From Faecalibacterium sp. I4-3-84 (GTDB lineage: Bacteria > Bacillota > Clostridia > Oscillospirales > Ruminococcaceae): a stretch of 64,000 nt of DNA. Every line of letters begins with the position of its first letter. Within the stretch, counting starts at the first letter, position 1. The position numbers were made by a program, and so were the translations under genes. The stretch is taken from assembly GCF_023347255.1 (NCBI RefSeq), contig NZ_CP094466.1, positions 1,674,001 through 1,738,000 of the forward strand, written 5' to 3'. The notes beneath the pieces are model-generated. The model was not told the DNA's origin. It searched no databases and was given only the letters and a program-made list of their open reading frames with translations. Of the stretch, positions 34,351 to 43,697 are shown one piece after another.

Positions 34351-34354
34351 TGTT

Positions 34355-34406
34355 AAAAAGCCAAATCTCACCGTACATCCTGTACTGCTTGAGGTTTGGC
34401 TTTTTT
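34355..34406 (+). terminator. Terminator after the gene remnant
   Basis: AAAAAGCCAAATCTCA pairs (one G-T) with TGAGGTTTGGCTTTTTT around a 19-base loop, ending in six T. Confidence 0.8.
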
Positions 34407-34676
34407 CTTAAGCAATGCAGACGTATATACATCTGCGCACTTATTGGGAAACCTCAAACCCTGTAATTATCATGCTTCCGTGATGGCTGCGCGCTTCTAC
34501 GGCGCACCAAAAAGCGTTTTGTAAAAACGCGCAGCCTGCATCGGTACGGTGCAGATCTGAAAGGGTTTGGGATTTCCCAACAAGCATTTTGAAATTGGAT
34601 TTTAAAAAATCCGATTCAAAAATCGCAAGTTGGTACCAACTTGCACTGCTTGCTGCGAATGCGAACGCCTTTCGAA
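34407..34676. other. Intergenic scar region with a 20-bp perfect palindrome
   Basis: No gene seen. The 20-bp perfect palindrome at 34625-34644 is centred on GGTACC. Another inverted repeat (GGATTTT-AA-AAAATCC) lies just upstream, near 34594-34609. The sequence is AT-richer than its surroundings. Confidence 0.6.
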
Positions 34677-34705
34677 TTGCAAAATGATTTTTCAGTTGCT
34701 ATACT
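34677..34705 (+). promoter_or_regulatory. Promoter of the truncated hydrolase-like gene
   Basis: TTGCAA (34677-34682), 17 bases, TATACT (34700-34705), followed at 34725 by CAGGAGG. Confidence 0.7.
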
Positions 34706-34739
34706 GGGCTTACCAAAATTTTGTCAGGAGGCTGCTACA

Positions 34740-34940
34740 GTGACTGCACAGATAATGCAAATCGGGAACAGACCTTGCCGCATTTACGGCGAAGCCCATG
34801 CAGAATACCTACTGCTCCAAATGACCGGTGAACATGAGCTGCAAAGCATGGAAAGCGAGGTTACCGCTATTGCACAGAGTGCGCACCACTTTCTGTTTGC
34901 GGCTATTCCGGTGGAAAGCTGGAACGATGCACTTTCTCCG
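34740..34940 (+). pseudogene. 5' fragment of a gene cut by element 3 (possible alpha/beta hydrolase)
   Basis: A GTG start with CAGGAGG and its own promoter opens a frame reading VTAQIMQIGNRPCRIYG and continuing to AIPVESWNDALSPW. It then runs antisense into the broken integrase of element 3. Residues such as IPVESWNDALSPW resemble the N-terminal part of small alpha/beta hydrolases in this group, an identification from memory and not firm. The junction contains CCGTGGA, shared with the intact integrase gene. Confidence 0.55.
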
Positions 34941-35112
34941 TGGATGGAATCAGAAACGTTCCGTTTGCAAGTTCATGTTCGATTTGTTTTTTGCGATTTG
35001 TTGCCTCCTCTTTTGTAGAAAAACTTTCCCATTTGTTGCAGTCTTTACCCTGCTCGTCTTGGTAAGTATAGCGGACACCATAGGAGCTGCCGCGTTTCGT
35101 GATATATGCCAT
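34938..35112 (-). pseudogene. Truncated integrase of element 3 (N-terminal 58 codons only)
   Basis: The first 56 residues match the arm-binding domain of integrase 1 (MAYITKRGSSYGVRYTYQD...GTFLIPST) with scattered changes. Similarity stops at the CCGTGGA junction at 34938-34944. The whole catalytic domain is missing, so element 3 cannot move by itself unless a resident integrase acts on it. Confidence 0.9.
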
Positions 35113-35127
35113 AGATTTGCCTCCTTA

Positions 35128-35433
35128 TCAAGCTGCCCGGTGGAGCCACGTATCGAAGCTGTCTTTCGGGATGCGGATGCTTCCGCCTGCCCGCAGGACA
35201 CGGAACTCGGTGGTGCTGTTGCACAGGTTGTAGGCGGCACGCTGGCTGATGGCCAGCATCTGCGCGACCTCCTTTACTGTGTACACCAGCTTTGTGGTCT
35301 CAGGGCTGTTGGTCGGAGACTTGACGGCATTGGTTCGAGTGACCACCTCCGTTGTAGCCGGATTCGAGTCTGACTGCAAGGATTTTTTCGTATAATCCAA
35401 AGATTTCACATTTTCGTACATTTTATTACACAT
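35128..35433 (-). CDS. Excisionase-like protein of element 3
   Basis: A 101-residue copy of the element 1 excisionase. The DNA-binding C-terminal part is nearly identical (LAISQRAAYNL, IRIPKDSFDTWL); the first 20 residues differ. The ATG at 35433 is eight bases after AAGGAG; an upstream ATG is too close to it. It may still be made although its partner integrase is broken. Confidence 0.82.
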   Translation of the reverse strand: MCNKMYENVKSLDYTKKSLQSDSNPATTEVVTRTNAVKSPTNSPETTKLVYTVKEVAQMLAISQRAAYNLCNSTTEFRVLRAGGSIRIPKDSFDTWLHRAA

Positions 35434-35445
35434 AGGCATTGCTCC

Positions 35446-36423
35446 TTACTTATCGTGACGCACCACAGGTTCTTGCGTGCTGCGGTTCTCATAAAAACGA
35501 ATGACCTCCGGCGGGATGCTGTCCAGCGTTTTCAGGGCGGCTTCATAGTCCTGCCGCAGCTTGGCATCCTCCAGACGCTTCAAGACGCTCCCCTCCTTCG
35601 CTTTGTCCAGCGAGGCAGAGAGTGTCTTGTTTTTCTTTTTCAGTTGTCTGTTCTCGGCGGTGGTCTCCGTAAAGGCGACCTGATAGCGGTTCAGTTCGGT
35701 GCGCATTTTGGACACTGCCGGGATATAGCTGTCCAGCACCTTGCTGATTTCCGCCGCACGGCTCTTACCGTTGAAGGGGTTGATACCCACCAGCAGGGCA
35801 TCCAACTGCTCCTTCTGCTTGGTCAGTTGGGGCATCTCCTTGAAGATGCGGGGCGGGATGTGCTCCCGCCCGGTTTGGCTGGCGCTTTCGCCCCGTTCCA
35901 GCTCCGGGTACTGCTTGACCATGTGCTGCCAGAACTCGTCCTGCCACCTCACAAGATTCTTGCGGTTGCCAATGATCTCTTTCGCGCTCAGCCGTCCGTC
36001 AGCAGTCAGGGGCACAAAACAGAGGTGCAGGTGGGGCGTTTTCTCGTCCATGTGGACAACAGCAGAGAGAAAGGTATCCGGGCGCTGTCTGCCCTCCAAA
36101 AATTTCAGGGCGTACGCAAAGTACGCCCTGATCTCCCGGTTGGTCTTATCCTTGAAAAACTCCGGGCTGGCGGTGACAAGAGCCTCTACCACCCGCACGC
36201 TGTCCTTGCGGACACGGCAGTGAGCCGCCGTGATCATGCGGTCGGCTTCTTCCCGGTACCTGCCCTGCGGCTGCACCAGATGGAGGTTGTAGCGGCTCCG
36301 GTTCGTGTCGATATCCGGGTTGCTGGCGTACTGCTCCTTGGTGCGCTCGTTGTGGGCTTCGATGGGGCTGATGGCAGGCCCCTTGTACTTTTTGAATCGC
36401 AGGATTCCGTATTGGGCTTTCAT
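35446..36423 (-). CDS. MobV-family relaxase, second copy
   Basis: A 325-residue copy of the element 1 relaxase with the same HNERTK and HMDEKTPHLHLCFVPL motifs and the same AAGGAG ribosome site. Most of the protein is identical, but two blocks differ strongly: near residues 100-120 (RAYFAYALKFLEGRQRPDTF here) and near residues 235-270 (AVSKMRTELNRYQVAFTE). The C-terminus also differs slightly. This block pattern points to recombination with a third relative. It appears intact and able to mobilize the element in trans. Confidence 0.88.
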   Translation of the reverse strand: MKAQYGILRFKKYKGPAISPIEAHNERTKEQYASNPDIDTNRSRYNLHLVQPQGRYREEADRMITAAHCRVRKDSVRVVEALVTASPEFFKDKTNREIRAYFAYALKFLEGRQRPDTFLSAVVHMDEKTPHLHLCFVPLTADGRLSAKEIIGNRKNLVRWQDEFWQHMVKQYPELERGESASQTGREHIPPRIFKEMPQLTKQKEQLDALLVGINPFNGKSRAAEISKVLDSYIPAVSKMRTELNRYQVAFTETTAENRQLKKKNKTLSASLDKAKEGSVLKRLEDAKLRQDYEAALKTLDSIPPEVIRFYENRSTQEPVVRHDK

Positions 36424-36445
36424 AGACCACGCTCCTTCTTGGGGT

Positions 36446-36585
36446 GTACAAAAAATCTGTACGGACTTCAAATAACCTGTACGGTTCGTACGGCGTACGG
36501 AAATCTGAAATATAAACGATAATTCGCTTAATTTGTTTCGACTCGTCGTACAGGTACGTACAAGTACAGACCGTACAGGTTGTAC
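36446..36585. repeat. Second copy of the GTAC cluster
   Basis: Base-for-base equivalent of 7555-7694, with 11 GTAC motifs, again between relaxase and helicase genes. Confidence 0.65.
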
Positions 36586-36613
36586 GAACTTCTTCCGTGA
36601 AAAAATGCACTTT

Positions 36614-37930
36614 TTACGGGCAGGGGTGGACAAGCGGCTCAATGCCCACGAAACCCCGCACCCTGCGGCCACCGGGCAGATAGATGTTGTTGGTGGCTTC
36701 AAGGTTATAGCGGCGGTCATTCTGGCGCAGTTCTGCGCTGAAACGGATCGCCGATACGCTGTGACAGGCGTTATCTTCGCACCACAGTTTGTAGATTTCA
36801 TAGAAATCTTTGGAACTGATGGAGTAGTCTGCCTTAAAGCGGAAGTAGCCCTCAGATTCCATGAAGTCGATGACATTGTTGCTGCTGCGCTTGATGGTGT
36901 CCACGTTGGCAGCAGCTTTGGGGCTGACCGTGAAGCGGAAATCGTTCTGCACCAGCCGGTGCAGCCCTTCCAGACACCAGAGCAGGATGCCTTCCAACTC
37001 GGCGCACATCTTCTCCACAAGGAAGGGGTCATCCATGCGGTCGGTGGGCTTGTCCTTGGTGGTCAGGATGAGCTGGCGGCGAAAGAAGCCATCCGAATGG
37101 TCGTATAGCGAGGTCAGCGCACCGTTGCCAAAGCAGAGGAACCGGGCGTAGATGTCCCGCTGGTAGCTCTGGACACCCTTGCGCTCCAAGTCCAGCTTGG
37201 CTTCGGCGGTCACGATGGTCTTGATATAATTCGTTTTGGGCAGGGCGTTCATGTCCATGTCATCATCGATCATCAGCAGGCGGCGTTCCAGATCGGCACG
37301 GGCAAAGCGATTGTTCTCGACTTTCTGGACGCTGCCATTGCTGGCGGCGTCTCCCATGAGCCGTTTCAGCACCAGCCCGATTCTGGATTTGCCCTCGCCG
37401 CCCTTGCCGACAATGAGCATCATCTTTTGTCCCTTGGTGCTGGGGATCAGGCAGTAGCCCAGATATTCCTGTAAGGTAGGGATGTCGGCTTCGTCCAGCA
37501 GCTCGTGCAGGAAGGTCAGCCAACGGTCAGGGGTGGCGGCTTTGGGGTCATACTTCACAGGCAGGCGATTCTGGCAGAACAGGCGGCTCTCCTGAAAAGA
37601 GCCATCCGGCAGATGGTACACGCCGTTCTGGAGGTGGATGCAGTCCTGTTCGATGGGGAACGGGTCGGAAAAAGCCAGCAGCTTGATGGTCTCCAGAATG
37701 TTGGTGACCTTTTTGGACAGGCCGGAGGTGACATATTCCTCGATGTTCTCCAAGATGCGCTGCTTGATCTCGCTCTCGTCCTCCACCGGGCCGTCCAGCG
37801 TGTACAGCGTTCCGTTGACGCATTTCAGCGGCCACTGTTCCAGAAAGGCGCGGCCAAACTGGACTTCATCGATCTTCTTGCCGTTATACCAGTCCGGCCA
37901 TAAAGGGTTGCGGGAAATGTTTTTCTTCAT
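36614..37930 (-). CDS. SF3-type replicative helicase, second copy
   Basis: A 438-residue copy of 7723-9039 with only a few amino-acid changes (for example PKAATPD and LLDEAD in place of PKAPSPD and LLDDAD). Walker A GKGGEGKS, Walker B LLMIDDDMD and motif C are intact. Start and ribosome site are the same. It should be functional, giving two interchangeable replication helicases in one genome. Confidence 0.87.
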   Translation of the reverse strand: MKKNISRNPLWPDWYNGKKIDEVQFGRAFLEQWPLKCVNGTLYTLDGPVEDESEIKQRILENIEEYVTSGLSKKVTNILETIKLLAFSDPFPIEQDCIHLQNGVYHLPDGSFQESRLFCQNRLPVKYDPKAATPDRWLTFLHELLDEADIPTLQEYLGYCLIPSTKGQKMMLIVGKGGEGKSRIGLVLKRLMGDAASNGSVQKVENNRFARADLERRLLMIDDDMDMNALPKTNYIKTIVTAEAKLDLERKGVQSYQRDIYARFLCFGNGALTSLYDHSDGFFRRQLILTTKDKPTDRMDDPFLVEKMCAELEGILLWCLEGLHRLVQNDFRFTVSPKAAANVDTIKRSSNNVIDFMESEGYFRFKADYSISSKDFYEIYKLWCEDNACHSVSAIRFSAELRQNDRRYNLEATNNIYLPGGRRVRGFVGIEPLVHPCP

Positions 37931-38003
37931 AGAGTGACTCTCCTTTAGAAAAGTGAAGTGGTGGGCCTCACGGTGAGACCCACCACTTCGGGTGAATCAA
38001 TCG

Positions 38004-38606
38004 TCAGGCGCACTTTGCCAGAGCAAGGCGGTCGGTGCGCTCTTCCAGCATCAGCAGGTACGACCCGGACAGCAGCTGTGCGGCGGCATCGGCCTTCTGC
38101 TGGGGCGTCCCAAATGCAACGCAGTCCGTCAGGTGCTCGATGGTCTCGGTCGTGTGGAGGGCTTCTTCAAACCGTGGGTCATGCGGTTCCTCCGGGGTGG
38201 CGGGCTTGTAGCGCTCCTGCCAGTCGTGCAGCAGGTCAAGATAATCGGTCAGCACCCGCAGGCAGTAGGCGATGTCTGCCCACTGCTCGTCCGTCAGGCC
38301 ACGCTTGGGCGGCGGCAGGGCGATGGCATTGGCGGGCGGCTTATCCGGGTCAAGCCCGAAGTCACTTGCGAGCTTCTCGGCGGCTTGCCGGGGGTTCAGG
38401 TCAAACAGCTTGGCGGTGAGGTCGATGGCATCGCCGTTGGCTCCACAGCCGAAGCAGTAATAATAGGTGTCGTTCAGCTTCATGCTGGGGTCGCTGTCGG
38501 AATGGAACGGACAGCACACCATGCCATGGCGGTCTGGCTCCATGCCGTACATCTCTCCCACCTGCCGAACGGTGATGGCGGACTTGATCTTTTGATATAA
38601 ACTCAA
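38004..38606 (-). CDS. CHC2 zinc-finger primase protein, second copy
   Basis: About 200 residues, nearly identical to the element 1 protein, with CCPFHSDSDPSMK and YYYCFGCGANGDAIDL. As there, a TTG (38606) lies five bases after AAAGGAG, whereas the GTG at 38636 has no ribosome site. Differences are scattered single residues. Confidence 0.8.
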   Translation of the reverse strand: MSLYQKIKSAITVRQVGEMYGMEPDRHGMVCCPFHSDSDPSMKLNDTYYYCFGCGANGDAIDLTAKLFDLNPRQAAEKLASDFGLDPDKPPANAIALPPPKRGLTDEQWADIAYCLRVLTDYLDLLHDWQERYKPATPEEPHDPRFEEALHTTETIEHLTDCVAFGTPQQKADAAAQLLSGSYLLMLEERTDRLALAKCA

Positions 38607-38636
38607 AATCTCTCCTTTGGTCAAAGGTTTTGGCAC

Positions 38637-39021
38637 GGATCATTTTGATCCCTACCACGTTCAAAGCCGGTCTCCCTTGCTGCCTCCCGACAGGAAATCT
38701 TTTTGGACTCTGTGTCGGCCCTATGCAGGGCGCTCGCTCCCCCGATGGGAGGTCTTGGCGGTCTGGGCAGTTCGGACGGTCATTCTGTTCTCAAGGTTCT
38801 GGTATGAAAGATATTTCAGAGGGCTTTCGCGGGAAGCCCTTAATATGTTCGCTGCTGGGGAGTTATATGTTTTCTTTCTGTCTATAGGATAGCACCGCAA
38901 TGGCCGCTGTGCCGTATATCCATAATGTCGGAAAACAGGTGCAGAAACTGCAAAATTCCACGCTTATGGACAGGAACTGCCGGAAGTGGTATACTGTGCA
39001 AAAAACATCGGAGGTGCGACC
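38637..39021. promoter_or_regulatory. Intergenic region with XRE promoter, second copy
   Basis: TGGACA (38967-38972), 17 bases, TATACT (38990-38995). Relative to element 1, about 30 bases after the primase gene are missing. No gene seen. Confidence 0.7.
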
Positions 39022-39837
39022 ATGAACATCAAGCTGACACTGGGAGAACGGCTCAAAGACCTGCGTGTGGAGCGGCATCTGAAGTTGGAAACGCTGGCAG
39101 AGCAGACGGGTCTGTCCAAATCGGCGCTGTCGAAGTATGAGAGCGACGATGTGACCGACCTCAGCATTTATGCGGTGACAACGCTGGCTGAGTTTTATGG
39201 TGTGACCACCGACTACCTGCTGGGTGTGACGGAAAACAAAAAACGCCCAGATGCAGTCCTTTTGGACTTGCATCTGAGCGATGGCGCAGTGGACGTATTA
39301 AGGAATGGAAAATTCAATCATCGGCTGCTGTGCGAGCTGATCGTGCATGAGAATTTCCGGCGGTTCATGACCGATCTGGAAATCTATGTGGATGGATATG
39401 TCAGCGCAAACATTCAAAACCTCAATGCTGGTCTGGAAGCGACCCGGCAAATGCTGAAAAAGAAGTATGCAGCAGATGAAAACGATCTATACATGAGCAC
39501 CTTGAAGCTGGGGCAGATCGATGAAGATGAGTACTTTGGCCGGGTCTTGTATGACGAGTTGGTGGCTATCCTGAAGAACATCAAGACGGAACACCGCAAG
39601 GACAAGACCACTTCGGATGGTTCAATGATCGACAACCTGATGAAGGAACTGGAGGATGCACAGAAACTTGAAGGGTCTGCGGATGAAAAGAAGATCCGAA
39701 CAGCATTGAAGGCAATCGGCATCAACTACGATAAGCTGACAGAGGATGAAAGAAAGCTGATAAAAAAGATCCTTTATAAAACGGCAATGCTAAAACCGGG
39801 GACACTTGCAGGCAACCGGGGCAAGCACAGACGCTGA
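39022..39837 (+). CDS. XRE-family regulator, second copy
   Basis: A 271-residue copy of the 10166-10981 regulator. The helix-turn-helix is unchanged apart from one residue in the segment before it (RHLKLE for RNLKLE), so both proteins probably read the same operators and cross-regulate. The homologous block continues about 290 bases further, to 40130. Confidence 0.85.
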   Translation: MNIKLTLGERLKDLRVERHLKLETLAEQTGLSKSALSKYESDDVTDLSIYAVTTLAEFYGVTTDYLLGVTENKKRPDAVLLDLHLSDGAVDVLRNGKFNHRLLCELIVHENFRRFMTDLEIYVDGYVSANIQNLNAGLEATRQMLKKKYAADENDLYMSTLKLGQIDEDEYFGRVLYDELVAILKNIKTEHRKDKTTSDGSMIDNLMKELEDAQKLEGSADEKKIRTALKAIGINYDKLTEDERKLIKKILYKTAMLKPGTLAGNRGKHRR

Positions 39838-40188
39838 TTATTTGCCCTGCAGCTTATAGGGTGCGCTGCTGCGGCAGGAAAGGGGAACGTACACCATTGG
39901 TTCCTCTGCAAGCCTGCGCTGGGTGGGCAGAGACTGTCAACTGCCACGCCCATCCGCGCATCCTTCTGCCGCAGAACAGGTGCTTGCCGGAGCCTCTCGC
40001 AGCCCCTTTTCCGCGTCAGCCGGAACCAAGGTGTAACACACTAGACTTTGCAGGCAAAGTCGTGTGCCAACGAGCGTTCCGCCGCTCTTTGGATTCTTCC
40101 CGGCAGGGCACTGGAAAATGGGGTGCCCTGATGCAGAGGCTCCGTCTTGACTGCGTGGGAAAATATCTGGGCACACGTCCAATCATAA

Positions 40189-40217
40189 TTGGAAATACTG
40201 CACAAATGTGTTATACT
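40189..40217 (+). promoter_or_regulatory. Promoter of the hsd operon
   Basis: TTGGAA (40189-40194), 17 bases, TATACT (40212-40217). The inverted repeat CCAAT-CATA-ATTGG overlaps the -35 and could be an operator. It begins just after the element 1/element 3 similarity ends. Confidence 0.7.
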
Positions 40218-40319
40218 CAGACAAGGAATTATACTAGAATCATAGGAAGATTAGTATATGGTCCGCTTTTTGGGATGAGAAGTGCGTTACAATAAAAAAC
40301 ACCGACGGAGGAAGTCGAT

Positions 40320-42422
40320 ATGCCTGAGAAAAAAGTTGTTGATGTCATGTGGGATGACAGTCCGGTGGATGTATCTGCCGAAGTGAATTTTATCTGGTCC
40401 ATTGCAAATAAACTGCGCGGACCGTACCGCAGCGACAAATATAAGGATGTTATCATTCCGATGACAATCATCCGTCGCTTTGAGTGTGCTCTTGCACCTA
40501 CCAAGCAGAAGGTCGTGGAGCAGTTCAAAGCAAATCCGAATTTTCCGGCAAAGGCGATGTACCGTATTTCCGGCTTCCAGTTCTACAACACCAGTGAATT
40601 TGACCTCGCAGAGCTTGTAAATGACGCAGACCATATTGCTGCCAATTTCAAGAGTTATCTGCAGGGATTTTCTGCGAATGTGCTGGAAATTTTGATGTCC
40701 AAGGAGCGCGGTTTAAACTTCGGAGAAGAAATCGACAAGATGGACAAAAACAACCGGCTGCTCTCTGTCGTTAAAGCATTTTCTGAACTTGACCTTGATC
40801 CTCGCACCATCGACAATGTGAAGATGGGGTATATTTTTGAAGATCTGATTCGCAAATTTTCTGAAAACGCTGAGGCTGGCGACCACTACACTGGACGAGA
40901 TATCATCAAGCTGATGGTCAATATTCTTCTTGCTGAAGGGTGCGATGATATCTTCGATGACGGTAAGGTCATCACAATATTGGATCAGGCTTGTGGTACG
41001 GGTGGTATGCTGTCCACCGGCTTTAATTTTATTAAACGCTATAATCCCACGGCAGATGTGCGCCTGTTCGGGCAGGAAATCAACCCGGAGTCCTACGCCA
41101 TGTGCCTTGCTGAAATGCTCATCAAGGGACAGAATGCCGAAAATATCTGCTATCAGGACACCATGAAAGCAGACCGCTTTAAAGGCACGAAAATGCGTTT
41201 TGTGCTGGAAAATCCTCCTTTTGGCACCGCTTGGGGCGGTAAAGATGCGGCTGAAGGCGTGGAAGATGCTGTCAACGCAGAATATCAGAAAGGTTTTGAC
41301 GGCCGCTGGGGCGCAGGACTGCCCGGTTCCGGTGATATGCAGATGCTGTTCCTTCAGTCTGCCATTGATAAGATGGACGATAACCTTGGCCGTGCTGCCA
41401 TTATTGAAAACGGCAGTCCTCTTTTCTCCGGTGGCGTAGCGTCCGGTGAGAGCCAGATCCGCCGCTGGATGCTGGAAAGCGATCTGATTGAGGCGATTAT
41501 TGCGCTGCCTACTGACCTGTTTTATAACACCGGCATTGCTACATATATCTGGGTTCTCTCCAAGAACAAGCGCCCGGAGCGCAAGGGCAAAATTCAGTTG
41601 ATTGATGCTTCTACGTTTTTCAAAAAACTGCGGAAAGCACTGGGTGATAAGAAAAATGAAATTTCTCCTGAGGATCGCAGCGCCATTACAAAGCTGTATG
41701 CGGATTTTACAGAGAATGAATATTGCAAGATTTACCCTAACGAGGAGTTTATTTACCGTGAGTACACGGTGATGCAGCCGCTTCAGCGCAGCTATGCTAT
41801 TACGGAGGAACGCATTGAATCCATGCTTTCCAAGGGATCGCTATCTGCCTTGTATGACCAGTCCAAGGTGGACGAACTGGAAAATGCCGAAGAACTGACC
41901 GGCAAGGATCAGAAGAAGTTGGAGGTATATCAGGCAAATAAGCCGGTTTATGATGCCATTGTCGCCACACTGAAAGCGGCAGTTTCGGAGCAGATTTATA
42001 ATTGCCCGGCAGAGTTTACTCCGGTGCTGTCCAAAGCACTGTTTGCGGTGACTGCCGACAAAAAGTTGCTGGAAAAGATTACAGACGGCCTTTCCGTTAT
42101 GGATAAAAAAGCTGAGATTCAGCGGGATCGCAAGGGCAGCATCATCTACGACAAAGAAACCAAGGATACCGAACAGGTAAAATGGGAAGAGAATATCGAG
42201 GACTATATGGCAAGAGAAGTCCTGCCGCACATCCCGGATGCCGCCGCATTCTTCGAGGAGAACCTTAGCGCCAAGAAGCCTGTTATCAAAACCGGTGCAG
42301 AGATTCCGTTCACACGGTATTTCTATAAATATCAGCAGCCGACAGCAAGTGAAGAACTGGAAGCAAAGTTTTCAGAATTGGAACGGTCTGTCTCCGAGCG
42401 TGTCGCTAAATTGTTTGGGTAA
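40320..42422 (+). CDS. hsdM: Type I restriction-modification methyltransferase subunit
   Basis: A 700-residue N6-adenine methyltransferase. The N-terminal helical domain (residues 15-160) is followed by the catalytic domain, with SAM-binding motif I LDQACGTGGM (221-230) and catalytic NPPFG (298-302). A long helical C-terminal tail contacts the specificity subunit. With HsdS it methylates the host target; with HsdR added it restricts unmodified DNA. GGAGG precedes the ATG. First gene of an M-S-x-R operon. Base composition is lower in GC than the flanking element core, suggesting separate origin. Confidence 0.95.
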   Translation: MPEKKVVDVMWDDSPVDVSAEVNFIWSIANKLRGPYRSDKYKDVIIPMTIIRRFECALAPTKQKVVEQFKANPNFPAKAMYRISGFQFYNTSEFDLAELVNDADHIAANFKSYLQGFSANVLEILMSKERGLNFGEEIDKMDKNNRLLSVVKAFSELDLDPRTIDNVKMGYIFEDLIRKFSENAEAGDHYTGRDIIKLMVNILLAEGCDDIFDDGKVITILDQACGTGGMLSTGFNFIKRYNPTADVRLFGQEINPESYAMCLAEMLIKGQNAENICYQDTMKADRFKGTKMRFVLENPPFGTAWGGKDAAEGVEDAVNAEYQKGFDGRWGAGLPGSGDMQMLFLQSAIDKMDDNLGRAAIIENGSPLFSGGVASGESQIRRWMLESDLIEAIIALPTDLFYNTGIATYIWVLSKNKRPERKGKIQLIDASTFFKKLRKALGDKKNEISPEDRSAITKLYADFTENEYCKIYPNEEFIYREYTVMQPLQRSYAITEERIESMLSKGSLSALYDQSKVDELENAEELTGKDQKKLEVYQANKPVYDAIVATLKAAVSEQIYNCPAEFTPVLSKALFAVTADKKLLEKITDGLSVMDKKAEIQRDRKGSIIYDKETKDTEQVKWEENIEDYMAREVLPHIPDAAAFFEENLSAKKPVIKTGAEIPFTRYFYKYQQPTASEELEAKFSELERSVSERVAKLFG

Positions 42423-42434
42423 GGCGGTAAAACT

Positions 42435-43697
42435 ATGCGTGAAATGAAGGATAGTGGGATTGAGTGGATTGGGAAGGTGCCCGTTGAATGGAAAATTGAT
42501 AATCCCCAATACCACTTTAGTCAGAGAAAAGATCGTGCGAAACAAGGCATGGTACAGTTGACTGCTTCTCAAAAATATGGGGTGATTACTCAAACCGAAT
42601 ACATGGAGAGGACAGGTGCAAATATAGTCACAGTTCAAAAGGACTTTGATATACTGAAACTCGTATGTGCTGGAGATTTTGTGATCCACATGAGGAGTTT
42701 TCAGGGGGGACTGGAATATAGTGAAAAGACCGGAAGCATTAGCTCTGCTTATGTTATGTTAATTCCAAGCAATACCATTCGTGAACCGAGATACTATAAG
42801 TGGTTTTTTAAGTCCAGCAACTATATTGATGCGTTAAGCAGTACCTCAAATCTGGTGCGCGACGGTCAGGCTATGCGGTGGTCGAATTTTATACAGTTAC
42901 CAATACTGTTTCCGCCTGCAGAGGAACAACAGCGCATTGCTGATTTTCTTGATGCCAAATGTGCCGAGATTGACGCACTGACCGCCGACATCCAAACCCA
43001 GATCGACACGCTGGAGCAGTACAAGAGATCTGTTATCACCGAAACCGTCACCAAAGGGCTGAATCCCGATGCCGAGATGAAGGACAGTGGGATTGAGTGG
43101 GTAGGGAAGATGCCATTGGCATGGGATGCTGTCCCAAACAAATACCTAATGTACAAGGTTAAAAATATCTGCCCGGTTTATAACGGCGAAGATATTCTTT
43201 CACTCACTACAAACGGCGTAATTATTCGAGACCTAAATGGTGGCGGAAAGATGCCGACATCATTTGATGGATACCAGAAGGTCACTCCCGGCAATTTGCT
43301 TATGTGTTTGTTCGACATTGATGTAACGCCCCGGTGTATCGGCCTGGTAAAAAATTTTGGACTAACAAGCCCTGCATACAGTCAGTTTGTTATGAGGACT
43401 GGCGCATACGCGCCGTATTACTATTACTACTATCTAATGGTGGATTACACGAAAGAACTACTGCATATGGCAAAAAATCTACGTCATTCGCTGACAGAGG
43501 ACCAGCTTGGTGCAATCAAAGCTCCAAATCCACCTTATGAGGAACAGGTTCAAATTGCGGAATTTCTCGATAAAAAATGTGTGGAAATCAATCTGGTTAT
43601 CGAGGACAAGAATAGACAGCTTGCAACGCTTGACGAATACAAGAAATCACTCATTTTTGAGTATGTAACTGGAAAAAAGGAGGTACCCACATCATGA
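42435..43697 (+). CDS. hsdS: Type I restriction-modification specificity subunit
   Basis: A 420-residue protein with two target-recognition domains. Each half begins with MKDSGIEW(I/V)GK(V/M)P, at residues 4 and 214, and each ends in a conserved helical repeat (EEQQRIADFLDAKCAEIDAL; EEQVQIAEFLDKKCVEINLV). The two variable regions each read half of a bipartite site. The internal repeat makes the gene prone to half-swapping, but no silent hsdS copy lies in this window. It starts 12 bases after hsdM. Confidence 0.94.
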   Translation: MREMKDSGIEWIGKVPVEWKIDNPQYHFSQRKDRAKQGMVQLTASQKYGVITQTEYMERTGANIVTVQKDFDILKLVCAGDFVIHMRSFQGGLEYSEKTGSISSAYVMLIPSNTIREPRYYKWFFKSSNYIDALSSTSNLVRDGQAMRWSNFIQLPILFPPAEEQQRIADFLDAKCAEIDALTADIQTQIDTLEQYKRSVITETVTKGLNPDAEMKDSGIEWVGKMPLAWDAVPNKYLMYKVKNICPVYNGEDILSLTTNGVIIRDLNGGGKMPTSFDGYQKVTPGNLLMCLFDIDVTPRCIGLVKNFGLTSPAYSQFVMRTGAYAPYYYYYYLMVDYTKELLHMAKNLRHSLTEDQLGAIKAPNPPYEEQVQIAEFLDKKCVEINLVIEDKNRQLATLDEYKKSLIFEYVTGKKEVPTS

